64,000 nucleotides of DNA from Hymenobacter cyanobacteriorum (lineage in GTDB: Bacteria > Bacteroidota > Bacteroidia > Cytophagales > Hymenobacteraceae). Of the stretch, positions 55,656 through 64,000 are shown one piece after another. The stretch spans positions 62,001 through 126,000 of the forward strand of contig NZ_JALBGC010000006.1 of NCBI RefSeq assembly GCF_022631375.1. Reading direction: 5' to 3'. A model generated the notes under the pieces. The model saw nothing but the letters and a program-made list of their open reading frames with translations. It did no database searches and was not told the origin of the DNA. Position 1 is the first letter of the stretch; each line of letters begins with the position of its first letter. The position numbers and the translations under genes are program-made.

Positions 55656-56501
55656 TTACACGAGCATGCCCAGCAGCAGAAACACGAGAAAGCCCAGAAA
55701 AAACGTGGAGGTGAGCCAGGGCGACTCCGGCTCCTCGTGGGCTTCGGTCAGGAGTTCCTCCGTGACCAGGAACAGCAGGGCCGCCAGCCCGAAGGAGAGC
55801 ACCAGTTCCATGATATTGTCGGAAGCGCCCTGCAGCACGGTGATGCCGACGCCGGCCCCCACCACCAGCAGCGCCGACAGCGCCGCCACAATGCCCACCG
55901 TGCGGGCTTTGCCCTGGCCTTCCTGCCGCAGCTCCACGGCCGTGGCCAGGCCCAGCGACAAAATCTCAATGGTCAGGGCAATGGCAAGCAGCAGGCCTTC
56001 CTTGGCCCCGGTAGCGAAGCCGATGCCCAGCAGCAGGCCGTCGATGAGAATGTCGATGCCAACCCCGGTGAGCAGGCCCATGGGCAGGGTGGCAGCGGGG
56101 TTCGCCGCTTCCTGCGGGGCGGTTTGGGACGCCCACAGTACCCCGGCCGGCAGGTCAGGCGTCGGCGCGGCCTTTTCTTTTTCGGCTGCTTTGCGGGTAA
56201 AAAAGCGCAGGGCCAGCATCACCGCCACTCCCAGGGCAAAGCCCAGTCCTACTTCCAGCGGGCGGTGGCGCTTCACGATGTCGGGAAGCAGCTCGACGGC
56301 GACCACGGAGAATACGACGCCGGCGGCAAAGTGCAGTATGGCGCTGCGAACGGATGCCCCCGGCGGGCGCAGCACGGCCACGACGGCCCCCACCACCATC
56401 ACGGCGGCGGGCACCAGCGCGTAAAGCAGCACCTGCAACCAGGAGGGCTGCACGGCTGGTGCGGCGGTTAGTAAGAAAGTGAGTAGCAAATGGTATGGCA
56501 T
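55656..56501 (-). CDS. ZIP-family metal transporter
   Basis: 281 residues, eight helices. Helix region HFAAGVVFSVVAVELLPDIVKRH (about 57-79) and GIDILIDGLLLGIGFATGAKEGLLLAIALTIEILSLGLATAVEL carry the expected His/Asp/Glu sites, although the usual HN..PEG is not seen. ZIP members carry Zn, Fe or Mn into the cytosol. It stands 57 bp before the beta-barrel gene; partners are unclear. Confidence 0.85.
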   Translation of the reverse strand: MPYHLLLTFLLTAAPAVQPSWLQVLLYALVPAAVMVVGAVVAVLRPPGASVRSAILHFAAGVVFSVVAVELLPDIVKRHRPLEVGLGFALGVAVMLALRFFTRKAAEKEKAAPTPDLPAGVLWASQTAPQEAANPAATLPMGLLTGVGIDILIDGLLLGIGFATGAKEGLLLAIALTIEILSLGLATAVELRQEGQGKARTVGIVAALSALLVVGAGVGITVLQGASDNIMELVLSFGLAALLFLVTEELLTEAHEEPESPWLTSTFFLGFLVFLLLGMLV

Positions 56502-56564
56502 GAGTGATTCATGAAGGTGAAAAACGATAAAAGGGGCAATGGCTTTCTGCAGGAAATTAAACCG

Positions 56565-57059
56565 TCACGCGTAGGGGGCAGCCGGTTTGGAAGGGTCGCT
56601 CCGCACGGGCCGCTCCAGTCGGCTGGCCACGGTCAGCACGGCCCAGGTTAGGCCCGTGCTGAGCAGCGCCAGCCCCAGGCTGCCCAAGCCCGTGGTCACG
56701 CCAATGGCGGCCGTTATCCAGATGCCCGCCGCCGTGGTCAACCCCTGAATCTCGCGGGTCTGACTAAGCTTGAGAATGGCCCCGGCGCCGATGAAGCCAA
56801 TGCCGGTGACCAGGCCCTGGATGACGCGTGACACGCCGTCGGGCGACATCCCGCTCCCCGCCGCGGCCAGCACGAACACTGTGGTGCCCAGCGAGACGAG
56901 GATGTGCGTGCGCAGGCCGGCCGATTTGCCCGCCCGCTCCCGCTGCCAGCCAATGAGGCCGCCGAGCAGCGCGGCCGCCAGCAGGCGGATGACGGTGTGC
57001 ACCAGCTGTGCTTTATTGGGCAGGCCCGCGGTCAGCTCGTCCCAGATAATGTCCATCAT
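56565..57059 (-). CDS. MgtC/SapB-family membrane protein
   Basis: 164 residues, five helices. RLLAAALLGGLIGWQRERAGKSAGLRTHILVSLGTTVFVLAA and GIGFIGAGAILKLSQTREIQGLTTAAGIWITAAIGVTTGLG are the MgtC signature. Members affect Mg(2+) homeostasis and F-ATPase regulation. It overlaps the lipoprotein gene by 4 bp (ATGA). The C-terminal soluble domain of virulence MgtC is absent. Confidence 0.92.
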   Translation of the reverse strand: MMDIIWDELTAGLPNKAQLVHTVIRLLAAALLGGLIGWQRERAGKSAGLRTHILVSLGTTVFVLAAAGSGMSPDGVSRVIQGLVTGIGFIGAGAILKLSQTREIQGLTTAAGIWITAAIGVTTGLGSLGLALLSTGLTWAVLTVASRLERPVRSDPSKPAAPYA

Positions 57060-57433
57060 GGTCGGTTCGGGGTAGGAGGTTGGGTAAAAGCGTCAAAATT
57101 TCCGGCGCTGTCCTGCGCGTAGCACCAGATGGCATCTACTCGTACCCGGGGACTCCAGTGCTTGCCCGCGCCGTCGCGCAGGCTATCAAGCCGAATGATG
57201 CGCCGCGTTTGGGGACGCAGGGTGCCAAGCTCCCACCGAAAGGCATCGTTAACGTCCACCTCCGTCCGGTAGTAGGTCGCCTTGCTGGGATTCACCACCG
57301 TAAGCGTGGCACTGTCCACTGCCACCTGCAGGCGGAGGCGGAGGCTATGCGAGCCCAGCTTCTTGCCGCATCCCGCCAGCGGCCCCACCGCGACAGCCAG
57401 CAGCAACAGGCAGTAAAGCATCTTTATCAGCAT
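57056..57433 (-). CDS. Unknown small lipoprotein upstream of MgtC-like gene
   Basis: 125 residues from ATG 57433, lipobox LAGCGK. The beta-rich body (HSLRLRLQVAVDSATLTVVNPSKATYYRTEVDVND, LGTLRPQTRRIIRLDSL) could be a fibronectin-like fold. Ends VDAIWCYAQDSAGNFDAF. Coupled to MgtC by a 4-bp overlap. Unknown role, perhaps sensing at the outer surface. Confidence 0.65.
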   Translation of the reverse strand: MLIKMLYCLLLLAVAVGPLAGCGKKLGSHSLRLRLQVAVDSATLTVVNPSKATYYRTEVDVNDAFRWELGTLRPQTRRIIRLDSLRDGAGKHWSPRVRVDAIWCYAQDSAGNFDAFTQPPTPNRP

Positions 57434-57514
57434 AGCTCGGATACCTAATGGCAATGTGACGCGACTTATGGCGTTGAATGCTCGAACGCGGTCCACGAGA
57501 GGTTGACGTCTCGT

Positions 57515-58927
57515 TTACATGTTGAGGGCCCCGATGCCGGCCGCGTTCAGGCAGGCTTCCTTGAAGGCTTCGGCGTAGGTGGGGTGGGCGTGCGACATCA
57601 GGCCCACGTCCTCGGCCGCGCCGCGGAAATGCATGATGCCCACGGCCTCGGCGATGATGTCGGCGATGCGCGCGCCAATCATGTGCACGCCCAGAATCTC
57701 GTCGGTTTGCGCGTCGGTGAGCACCTTCACCAGCCCTTCCGTGTCGGCGCCGGCCAGCGCCCGGCCCGAGGCGGAATACGGGAACGAGCCCACCTTATAG
57801 GCTTTGCCCTGCTCTTTGAGCTGCTCTTCGGTGTAGCCCACGCCCGCCACTTCGGGCCAAGTGTACACCACGCCGGGGATGAGCAGGTAGTTGACTTCCG
57901 GGTGCTTGCCGGCAATCATCTCGGCCACGTACACGCCCTCGTCGGAGGCCTTGTGGGCCAGCATGGCGCCGCGCACCACGTCGCCCAGGGCCCAGATGCC
58001 AGACGCGGTGGTTTGCAGGTCGTCGTTGACTTTCACCCGCCCCTTTTCGTCCAGCTCCACGCCGGCCGCGGCCAGGTTCAGCCCGTCGGTGTAGGGCCGG
58101 CGGCCCACCGACACCAGGCAGTAGTCGCCTTCCAGCTTGAGCTCGGCACTTGGTCCGCCCTCGGCCGTGAGCGTCACGGTGTCGCCGGCTCGCTCCACGG
58201 CCGTCACCTTGTGGGAGAGGTAGAACTCCAGGCCCTGCTTTTTAAGGGAGCGCAGCAGCTCCTTGCCCAGGGTGCGGTCCATGGTCGGGATAATGGCGTC
58301 GGTGTATTCCACCACCGACACCTTACTGCCCAGCCGGGCGTACACCGAGCCCAACTCCAGGCCGATGACGCCGCCGCCCACGATAATCAGGTGCTTGGGC
58401 AGCTCGCGCAGCGCCAGCGCCTCGGTGCTGGTGATGACGCGCTCCTTGTCCAACGTGATAAAGGGCAGGGTGCTGGGCTTGGAGCCCGTGGCGATGATGA
58501 TGTTTTTGGCCGTCAGCTGCTGCGCCTCGCCCCCACCCTCTCCGGTTGGCTGCACTTGTACGGTAGTGGCGTTGACGAACGAGGCGACGCCGTGAATAAC
58601 GTCCACCTTGTTTTTCTTCATCAGGAACACCACGCCGTCGCAGACCTTTTTCACCACCTGGTCCTTGCGCGCCATCATGCGGGGCAGGTCGGCGCGCAGG
58701 TTGTCGGCCGCAATGCCGTGCTCGGCAAACTGGTGGGTGGCTTTCTGGTAAAGCTCGGTAGATTCGAGCACGGCCTTGCTCGGAATGCAGCCCACGTTGA
58801 GGCAGGTGCCGCCCAGGGTCGGGTACTTCTCGATGATGGCGGTTTTCAGGCCCAACTGCCCGCAGCGCACGGCGGCGATGTAGCCGCCGGGGCCAGAGCC
58901 GATGATGAGTACGTCGTAAGTAGTCAT
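57515..58927 (-). CDS. lpdA: Dihydrolipoyl dehydrogenase
   Basis: 470 residues. FAD motif IGSGPGGYIAAVRCGQLG (9-26), redox pair GGTCLNVGCIPSK, NAD motif IIVGGGVIGLELGSVYARLG, SVGRRPYTD, and C-terminal HAHPTYAEAFKEA with the catalytic His and Glu. Complete and standard: the E3 subunit oxidising dihydrolipoamide with NAD+. No other complex subunits lie nearby, and it is next to the zinc export genes. E3 is usually cotranscribed with E1/E2, or single in Bacteroidota. Isolated here. Confidence 0.95.
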   Translation of the reverse strand: MTTYDVLIIGSGPGGYIAAVRCGQLGLKTAIIEKYPTLGGTCLNVGCIPSKAVLESTELYQKATHQFAEHGIAADNLRADLPRMMARKDQVVKKVCDGVVFLMKKNKVDVIHGVASFVNATTVQVQPTGEGGGEAQQLTAKNIIIATGSKPSTLPFITLDKERVITSTEALALRELPKHLIIVGGGVIGLELGSVYARLGSKVSVVEYTDAIIPTMDRTLGKELLRSLKKQGLEFYLSHKVTAVERAGDTVTLTAEGGPSAELKLEGDYCLVSVGRRPYTDGLNLAAAGVELDEKGRVKVNDDLQTTASGIWALGDVVRGAMLAHKASDEGVYVAEMIAGKHPEVNYLLIPGVVYTWPEVAGVGYTEEQLKEQGKAYKVGSFPYSASGRALAGADTEGLVKVLTDAQTDEILGVHMIGARIADIIAEAVGIMHFRGAAEDVGLMSHAHPTYAEAFKEACLNAAGIGALNM

Positions 58928-58972
58928 GGAAAAAAGGGGATAGAAAGTGTTACGAGTTAAAAAAGCTCGATT

Positions 58973-59872
58973 TTAGAAAGGCTCAATGTGCACGAGCACG
59001 TTGTACACGGCGGGGCGCGCCTGCTTGATGGCCGCTTTGACCGCGCCGGTAATGGCGTGGCCCTCGCGCACCGAGATGCTGCCGTCCACCACCACGTGCA
59101 GGTCCGCGAAGAACTCGAAGCCCATCTTGCGCACGAAGCACTTTTCGGTGGTCACCACGCCGGGCACCGCCTGGGCCAGGGCCCGGATGTCATCGGCCCA
59201 GGCGCGGGGCGGGGCCTCGTCCATGATTTCGCCAAACGCGGGCCGGAAAATGTGGTAGGCGTTGTAAACGATGAAAACGCAGGCCACCAGCGCGGCCCAG
59301 TCGTCGGCCGCTTCCCAGCCCTTGCCCCCAATCAGGGCAATGCTGATACCGACGAAAGCCGTGCTGGACGTGATGACGTCGGCCCGGTGGTGCCAGGCGT
59401 CCGCCTTCACGGCCCCGCTGTCCACTTCCTGGCCAATCTTGTGCACCCGCCGGTAGAGCGTTTCCTTGATGGCGATGACCACGCCCAGCACCGCCAGCGT
59501 AAAGGGTGCCGGCAGCTGGTGGGGCGTGAGAATGTGACGGATGCCTTCGGTGGCGATGTAACCCGCCGCGCCCACCAGGGCCACCGCCACCATGATGGCG
59601 GCCAGCGGCTCGGCTTTGCCGTGGCCGTAGGGGTGGTTCTCGTCCGGCTCCCGGGCCGCCGTGCGCAGCCCCAGCCAGACGATGCCCGAACTGAGGATGT
59701 CGGTGCCCGACTCGATGGCTTCGGCGATGAGGGCGTAGGAGTGGCCGACCACGCCGGCCGTGCCCTTGCCCAGCACCAGGACAATGTTGGCCCCGATGCC
59801 GACCAGGGTCGACACCTGGCCGCGCTCGGCGCGCTCCCGGTTGGTGGGCGCCGCGGAATGAGAATCAGGCAT
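58973..59872 (-). CDS. Cation diffusion facilitator family transporter
   Basis: 299 residues, six helices. AIESGTDILSSGIVWLGLRTA and HHRADVITSSTAFVGISIAL (the second site with His and Asp) followed by a soluble C-terminal domain FADLHVVVDGSISVREGHAIT. Divalent metal exporter (Zn, Fe or Mn); specificity not derivable. The first site has Ser and Asp in place of the usual His-Asp. It is close to the other CDF, 50 bp away, with a hairpin between. Confidence 0.9.
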   Translation of the reverse strand: MPDSHSAAPTNRERAERGQVSTLVGIGANIVLVLGKGTAGVVGHSYALIAEAIESGTDILSSGIVWLGLRTAAREPDENHPYGHGKAEPLAAIMVAVALVGAAGYIATEGIRHILTPHQLPAPFTLAVLGVVIAIKETLYRRVHKIGQEVDSGAVKADAWHHRADVITSSTAFVGISIALIGGKGWEAADDWAALVACVFIVYNAYHIFRPAFGEIMDEAPPRAWADDIRALAQAVPGVVTTEKCFVRKMGFEFFADLHVVVDGSISVREGHAITGAVKAAIKQARPAVYNVLVHIEPF

Positions 59873-59898
59873 GGGCGGGGTGGTTAAGGTTTTCGGAT

Positions 59899-59920
59899 GC
59901 CGGCACTGGCCGGTGCCGGC
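59899..59920. other. GC-rich hairpin between two CDF genes
   Basis: GCCGGCAC (59899-59906) and GTGCCGGC (59913-59920). No T-run on the minus strand. Probably an intercistronic structure just after the stop codon at 59923. Confidence 0.35.
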
Positions 59921-59922
59921 GG

Positions 59923-60819
59923 CTACTGGTGGGTTTCGTGACCTGCGAAGTCGCCGCGCTCTACCTGAATGGTGGCGTGCTGAATGGGGTGCTTGGCGGT
60001 AACGTACTCGTGGGCGCGGGTGAGCACGTCCTCGTGGTGCGCGTCGTCGGTGAGCACCACGTGCAGGCTCAGCGCGTTCACGCCCGAGGTGAGCACCCAG
60101 GCGTGCACGTCGTGCACGGCGGCCACGCCGGGCACCTGCAGCAGGCCCTGGCGCAGGGTTTCAAGGTTCACGTCCTTGGGCGTGCTTTCCAGCAGCACGT
60201 TCACCGCCTCCTTGAGTAGCACCCAGGTGCGGGGCAGAATGAACAGGCCGATGCCGGCCGAGAGCAGCGGGTCGGCGTAGTACCACTTGGTGGTGAGCAT
60301 GATAACGCCGGCCACCATCACCCCTACGGAAGTGAGCAGGTCGGAGAGCACCTCGAAGTAGGCGCCTTTCATGTTCAGGCTCTCGCCCGAGCTTTTGCGC
60401 AGCAGGTATACCCCGTACAGGTTTACCAGCATGCCCACGCCGGCGACCCACATCATGGTGGTGCTTTCCACCTTGGGCGGGTTCAAAAAGCGCAGGTAGG
60501 CCTCGTAAAGGATGTACACCGAAATCAGGATGAGCACCACCGCGTTGGTCAGGGCGGCCAGGATTTCGAAGCGGTAGTAGCCGTAAGTCCGCTCGGGCGT
60601 GGCTGGTTTCTCGCCAAAGCGAATGGCCAGCAGGGCCAGCCCCACGCCCGCCACGTCGGTGAGCATGTGGCCGGCATCGGCCAGCAAGGCCAGGCTGCCG
60701 GTCCACCAGCCCCCGACCACTTCCGCCACCAGGTAGGTTAGGGTGAGAAAGAAGACAATGGTCAGGGGGCGCTTGTTACGGGCCGCCGCGCTCCGGCTGA
60801 TTTCGTGGTCGCCACTCAT
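59923..60819 (-). CDS. czcD: CzcD-type cation diffusion facilitator
   Basis: 298 residues, six helices. Short N-terminal tail, then VGGWWTGSLALLADAGHMLTDVAGVGLALLAIRFG (site one, Asp and His) and KGAYFEVLSDLLTSVGVMVAGVI (site two, Glu and Asp). The C-terminal domain has VHAWVLTSGVNALSLHVVL and a His-rich end (HHED, QVERGDFAGHETHQ). Exports Zn, Co, Cd. The start overlaps the ATPase gene by 4 bp (ATGA), so both are coexpressed. Confidence 0.93.
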   Translation of the reverse strand: MSGDHEISRSAAARNKRPLTIVFFLTLTYLVAEVVGGWWTGSLALLADAGHMLTDVAGVGLALLAIRFGEKPATPERTYGYYRFEILAALTNAVVLILISVYILYEAYLRFLNPPKVESTTMMWVAGVGMLVNLYGVYLLRKSSGESLNMKGAYFEVLSDLLTSVGVMVAGVIMLTTKWYYADPLLSAGIGLFILPRTWVLLKEAVNVLLESTPKDVNLETLRQGLLQVPGVAAVHDVHAWVLTSGVNALSLHVVLTDDAHHEDVLTRAHEYVTAKHPIQHATIQVERGDFAGHETHQ

Positions 60820-63107
60820 ATGGATTGGTCGTGATGTGCGCCCTGACGCATGTTAGCCGGCATCTTCTCCAGGACAGAACCCTCATTTGATACCGCTGGC
60901 GCGGTCGGAGCCGGACCAGCCGCTCTGGGCGTGGAGTAGTCCATGCGCTGAATGCGCACGGCATTCAGAATGGCCAGCAGGGCCACGCCCACATCGGCAA
61001 AGACGGCCTCCCACATGGTGGCCAGACCGCCCGCGCCGAGCGCCAGCACGATGCCCTTCACGATAAAGGCCAGCCAGATGTTTTGCCACACCACGCCGTG
61101 GGTAGCCCGGGCGATGCGACGGGCGGTGGCAATCTTGCTGGGATGGTCGGTTTGAATCACCACGTCGGCCGTCTCGATGGTGGCGTCGGAGCCGAGGCCG
61201 CCCATGGCGATGCCCACGTCGGCCAGGGCCACCACGGGGGCGTCGTTGACGCCGTCGCCCACGAAGGCCAGCTTGCGGCCGGCGTCGAGGTACTGCTGCA
61301 CGTAGCGGGCCTTGTCTTCGGGCAGCAGCCCACCGTAGGCCTCGTCAATGCCGAGCTCATTGGCCACGCGCTGCACGATGCTGTCCTTGTCGCCGGAGAG
61401 CATCACGATTTTGGTGATGCCGTCGGCCCGCAGCTCCCGCACGGTCTGCGCCGCGTCTTCCTTCGGCGCGTCGGCCACGGTGAGGTAGCCCGCGTATTTT
61501 CCGTCGATGGCGGCCACTACGATGCTGTCCTGTATCTGGTCGACTTCGGCCGGGTAGGCCACGTTGAACTTGGCCAGCAGCTTGGTGTTGCCGGCCAGCA
61601 CGTCGTGGCCATCCACCCGGCCGCGCAGGCCGTGACCGGCGATTTCCTCCACGTTTTCCACCGGCACGTTGCCCACCGTGGTAGCTTCCACGTGGGTAAC
61701 CACGGCCTTGGCAATGGGGTGGGTAGATTTGGTTTCCAGGGCCGCGACCAGGCGCAGCAGCTCCGTGGTTTCGCGGCCGGGCACGGTCTGCACTTGCTGC
61801 ACGGCAAACACGCCCTGCGTCAGGGTGCCGGTCTTATCCATCACCACGGTATCAATCTCGCGCATCACGTCCAGAAAGTTGGAACCCTTGAAGAGGATGC
61901 CCGCCTTGGAGGCCGCGCCGATGCCGCCGAAGTAGCCCAGCGGCACGCTGATGACCAGCGCGCAGGGGCAGGAAATCACCAGGAACACCAAGGCCCGGTA
62001 TAGCCAGTCGCGGAACACGTAATCGTCCACCACGAAGTAAGGCACGGCCACCAGCAGCACGGCCAGCGCCACCACGATGGGCGTGTACACCTTGGCGAAC
62101 TTGGTGATGAACTGCTGCGTCTTGGCCTTGCGGCCCACGGCGTCCTGCACCATGGCCAGAATTTTGGCCAGCTTGGTATCCTTGTAGTTGGCGGTGACGG
62201 CCACCTGAATCAGCAATTCCAGGTTGACCATGCCGGCCAGCACCACCTCGCCCGCTTGCTTGGTCTGCGGCACGGACTCGCCGGTGAGGGCCGAGGTATT
62301 GAAGCTGGCCGGGCCCTTGGCTAGCGTGCCGTCCAGGGCCACTTTCTCGCCGGGCTTCACCTCAATGGTGTCGCCGACCACCACTTCCTTGGGGTCGAGC
62401 ACCTGGCTGCGGCCGTCGCGGATAACCGTGACTTCGGTGGCCTGGATTTCGAGCAGGGCCCGGATGCTGCGCTTGGCCCGGTTCACGGCCGCGTCCTGGA
62501 ACAGCTCGCCCACGGTGTAGAACAGCATCACGGCCACGCCTTCGGGGTACTCGCCAATGGCAAACGCGCCGATGGTGGCGATGCTCATGAGCAGAAACTC
62601 ATTAAAGATGTTGCCCGAAGGAATGCTGAGCACGGCGGCTTTCACCACGTTCCAGCCCACGAGCACGAACGCCAACCCGTACCAGGCCAGGCGCACGTAG
62701 CCGGTGAAGAAGCCCACTTTGTAGTAGTCCAGGGCGATGCCGGCGATGAGCAGGGCAAAGCTGATGCCCGGCACCAGGTAGGGGTTGTCGCCGGCCGGGC
62801 CGTGGTCGTGGTCGTCGCCGCTGCCGTGGTCGTGTCCGTCGTGGTCGTCCTTGGCGGCTGCCTCGCCTTTTTCCACCACTTTTTTGCCGGCCGGGTGGTG
62901 ATGGCCCGCGTGGTCGTGGTTGTGGCCGGCGTGCTCGTCCGGGTCATCTGCCGGGGCGTGGTCGTGGCCGGGCACGTCGTGGCCCTGCGGCGCGGCGGCC
63001 GCTTCGGGGGTGAGCTGCTCACGACTGAGCGCGCCCACGTTTTCGGGCCGCACCTGCTTGGCAGTGTTCAGCTCCTCGTTGAGGTTGTCGGATGAAGGGT
63101 CGGGCAT
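60816..63107 (-). CDS. cadA: Zn/Cd/Co-type P1B ATPase with His-rich N-terminus
   Basis: 763 residues from ATG 63107. His/Asp-rich N-terminal segment (about 41-104, HDVPGHDHAPADD, GHNHDHAGHHH) replaces the usual HMA domain. Then six to eight helices, TGES (275-278), CPC (380-382, ISCPCALV), DKTGTLT (424-430), STHPIAKA, GDGVNDAP and a last helix region. CPC with the C-terminal FADVGVALLAILNAVR indicates Zn, Cd or Pb export (P1B-2). The C-terminus (VLEKMPANMRQGAHHDQ) has extra His. First gene of the pair with czcD. Confidence 0.93.
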   Translation of the reverse strand: MPDPSSDNLNEELNTAKQVRPENVGALSREQLTPEAAAAPQGHDVPGHDHAPADDPDEHAGHNHDHAGHHHPAGKKVVEKGEAAAKDDHDGHDHGSGDDHDHGPAGDNPYLVPGISFALLIAGIALDYYKVGFFTGYVRLAWYGLAFVLVGWNVVKAAVLSIPSGNIFNEFLLMSIATIGAFAIGEYPEGVAVMLFYTVGELFQDAAVNRAKRSIRALLEIQATEVTVIRDGRSQVLDPKEVVVGDTIEVKPGEKVALDGTLAKGPASFNTSALTGESVPQTKQAGEVVLAGMVNLELLIQVAVTANYKDTKLAKILAMVQDAVGRKAKTQQFITKFAKVYTPIVVALAVLLVAVPYFVVDDYVFRDWLYRALVFLVISCPCALVISVPLGYFGGIGAASKAGILFKGSNFLDVMREIDTVVMDKTGTLTQGVFAVQQVQTVPGRETTELLRLVAALETKSTHPIAKAVVTHVEATTVGNVPVENVEEIAGHGLRGRVDGHDVLAGNTKLLAKFNVAYPAEVDQIQDSIVVAAIDGKYAGYLTVADAPKEDAAQTVRELRADGITKIVMLSGDKDSIVQRVANELGIDEAYGGLLPEDKARYVQQYLDAGRKLAFVGDGVNDAPVVALADVGIAMGGLGSDATIETADVVIQTDHPSKIATARRIARATHGVVWQNIWLAFIVKGIVLALGAGGLATMWEAVFADVGVALLAILNAVRIQRMDYSTPRAAGPAPTAPAVSNEGSVLEKMPANMRQGAHHDQSI

Positions 63108-63162
63108 AGTAAAAGCAGGCAATAGAAACGGTGAGTAAAAGATGTCGGGGCCGTCGGGGCGG

Positions 63163-63774
63163 CTACCAGTCCACGAAAAAGCCGGCCACGCCCACCAGTA
63201 CGAGTACTGCCCCGGTAAAGCGGCGCTCGTAGTGGGCCAGGCCCTCCAGGTTCAGGCGCCGCAGGCCCGAGTAGGCCAGCGCCACCAGCGTGCTCATGGC
63301 CCCCACCGACACCACCAGGTAAGTGCCCATAACCAGGGCCAGCGCGGGCGTGCCGTGGGTGCCGGCGGCCAGGAAAAAGGTTTGAATCTCCAGGCAGGGG
63401 GCCAGGAACATGGTGGCCGCCAGCCCCAGCACCACCCGCCCCCGGGGCCGAACCGGCACTGGGGAGGGGTCGGGGTGGGTGTGGCCCCGGCCGGAGAGGG
63501 CGTAGAGCAGGCCGATGCCGATGAGCAGGGCCGGGGCCGCCACGCCCGCAAACTGTGAAAACCGCGCCGAGAGCCGCCAGCCCAGCAGGCCCAGCCCGAG
63601 GCCCAGCAGCACCGTGCTCAGCACGTGCGCCAGGCCCGCCACCGCCGTCACGCCTACGGCCCGCCGCAGGGGCCAGCGCTCGGCCCGCGCCACAGCCAGC
63701 ACCGGCGCCCAGTGGTTGGGAATCGCGGCGTGCAGCAGGCTGAGCAATAAGCATCCGGTGAGCAGTTCAAGCAT
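63163..63774 (-). CDS. NicO/RcnA-like membrane protein
   Basis: 203 residues, six helices. HAAIPNHWAPVLAVARAERWPLRRAVGVTAVAGLAHVLSTVLLGLGLGLLG resembles the NicO family (Ni/Co exporters of RcnA type), having His in helix one; a His-containing loop GHTHPDPS separates the halves. ATMFLAPCLEIQTFFLAAGTHG is in helix four. Ni/Co transport is the best guess. It is 55 bp upstream of the ATPase and probably in the same operon. Confidence 0.65.
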   Translation of the reverse strand: MLELLTGCLLLSLLHAAIPNHWAPVLAVARAERWPLRRAVGVTAVAGLAHVLSTVLLGLGLGLLGWRLSARFSQFAGVAAPALLIGIGLLYALSGRGHTHPDPSPVPVRPRGRVVLGLAATMFLAPCLEIQTFFLAAGTHGTPALALVMGTYLVVSVGAMSTLVALAYSGLRRLNLEGLAHYERRFTGAVLVLVGVAGFFVDW

Positions 63775-63783
63775 GGGCAGGGA

Positions 63784-64000
63784 TTACAGGCGGGGCCAGA
63801 AAAGAACGACGGCGATACCCAGCAGGATGATAACTCCACCGTACACGTCAAACCGGTCGGGCCGGAAGCCATCAAAGTAAGCCGCCCAGGCAAGGGACAT
63901 GAGGATGAAAATGGCCCCGTACACGGCGTAGGTTTTACCAAATGAAGTGGGCTGCCAGGTGGCCACCCAGCCGTAAAGGGCCAGCAACAACGCCCCGACC
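63784..64000 (-). CDS. ynfA: YnfA-family membrane protein (partial, cut at window end)
   Basis: About 72 residues visible; the N-terminal third lies beyond 64000. LALYGWVATWQPTSFGKTYAVYGAIFILMSLAWAAYFDGFRPDRFDVYGGVIILLGIAVVLFWPR is the conserved C-terminal two-thirds of UPF0060/YnfA, small inner-membrane proteins of the SMR-like type. Unknown substrate. It ends 9 bp before the NicO-like gene. Confidence 0.9.
   Translation of the reverse strand, partial: VGALLLALYGWVATWQPTSFGKTYAVYGAIFILMSLAWAAYFDGFRPDRFDVYGGVIILLGIAVVLFWPRL

Noticed and set aside
57503..58960. 485-codon plus-strand ORF opposite lpdA
   Set aside because: Shadow of the highly conserved lpdA gene.
1..64000. tRNA, rRNA, CRISPR, IS element or phage genes
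   Set aside because: No cloverleaf, 16S/23S motif, regular repeat-spacer array, transposase or integrase was seen in any frame read; small structured RNAs could still be missed without a covariance search.

Overview
The window reads as chromosomal DNA of a GC-rich member of the Bacteroidota, most likely Hymenobacter or a close relative. This is inferred from the SusC-style TonB receptor with an N-terminal carboxypeptidase-like domain, the imelysin/DUF4856/HTTM set, Bacteroidota -7 boxes (TAnnTTTG), a Csp/HYC_CC_PP/GDCCVxC/DUF6428 gene repertoire and lipoboxes throughout. No rRNA, tRNA, CRISPR array, intact insertion sequence or phage gene was found. About 75 genes are called. The great majority form a multi-metal homeostasis and resistance island, together with cell-envelope genes.

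Layout. 1-1.7 kb: a DUF305 lipoprotein and a DUF6122-like membrane protein. 1.8-8.7 kb (minus): an iron-type operon DUF4856 - imelysin - HTTM - TonB receptor - unknown, behind a Bacteroidota promoter overlapped by a Fur-like palindrome. 8.9-10.1 kb: two unknown genes. 10.3-21.2 kb (minus): a copper block. It holds a Csp copper-storage protein, an HMA chaperone and a tight seven-gene cluster (DUF6799, two unknown proteins, a Met-rich lipoprotein, a membrane FAD/NAD(P)H-2Fe-2S reductase fusion, a membrane cytochrome b-like protein, a heptahaem cytochrome c). These are followed by a DUF2231 protein with an eight-fold MPGM tail and a multicopper oxidase fused to a CopB-like barrel. 21.6-23.2 kb: an AT-richer Abi/HEPN defence-type gene, a candidate small RNA before it and a decayed arsR after it. 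23.2-27.7 kb (minus): an arsenic operon (small helical protein, arsR, small membrane protein, DUF6428, phosphoesterase, DMT transporter, ArsN-like acetyltransferase, acr3). 28.9-33.0 kb: a mercury-type locus (thioredoxin-fold protein, CsoR-like repressor, and a divergent arsR - merTP - flavoprotein - GDCCVxC operon). 33.1-42.1 kb: a CusABC-type copper/silver efflux operon with two tandem adaptors and cusA split into two ORFs, plus HYC_CC_PP, HMA-like, HMBD and second Csp proteins. 42.2-55.6 kb: an envelope block with four DUF305-like lipoproteins, two PAP2 phosphatases, an L,D-transpeptidase, bestrophin, DUF2279, DUF1345, a GH1-like hydrolase and small proteins. 55.7-64 kb (minus): ZIP, MgtC, lipoamide dehydrogenase, two CDF exporters, a Zn/Cd P-type ATPase, a NicO/RcnA-like protein and YnfA (cut by the window end).

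How it may work together (inference): P-type and CDF pumps move Zn/Cd/Co to the periplasm, Cus exports Cu/Ag across the outer membrane, and Acr3 exports arsenite. Met-, His- and Cys-rich periplasmic and cytosolic proteins buffer metal. The multicopper oxidase detoxifies Cu(I). The most novel-looking unit is the 14.2-20.1 kb cluster. It would link cytoplasmic NAD(P)H through FAD, 2Fe-2S, haem b and seven c-type haems to a Met-rich, apparently copper-binding periplasm. I do not know a described system with this composition.
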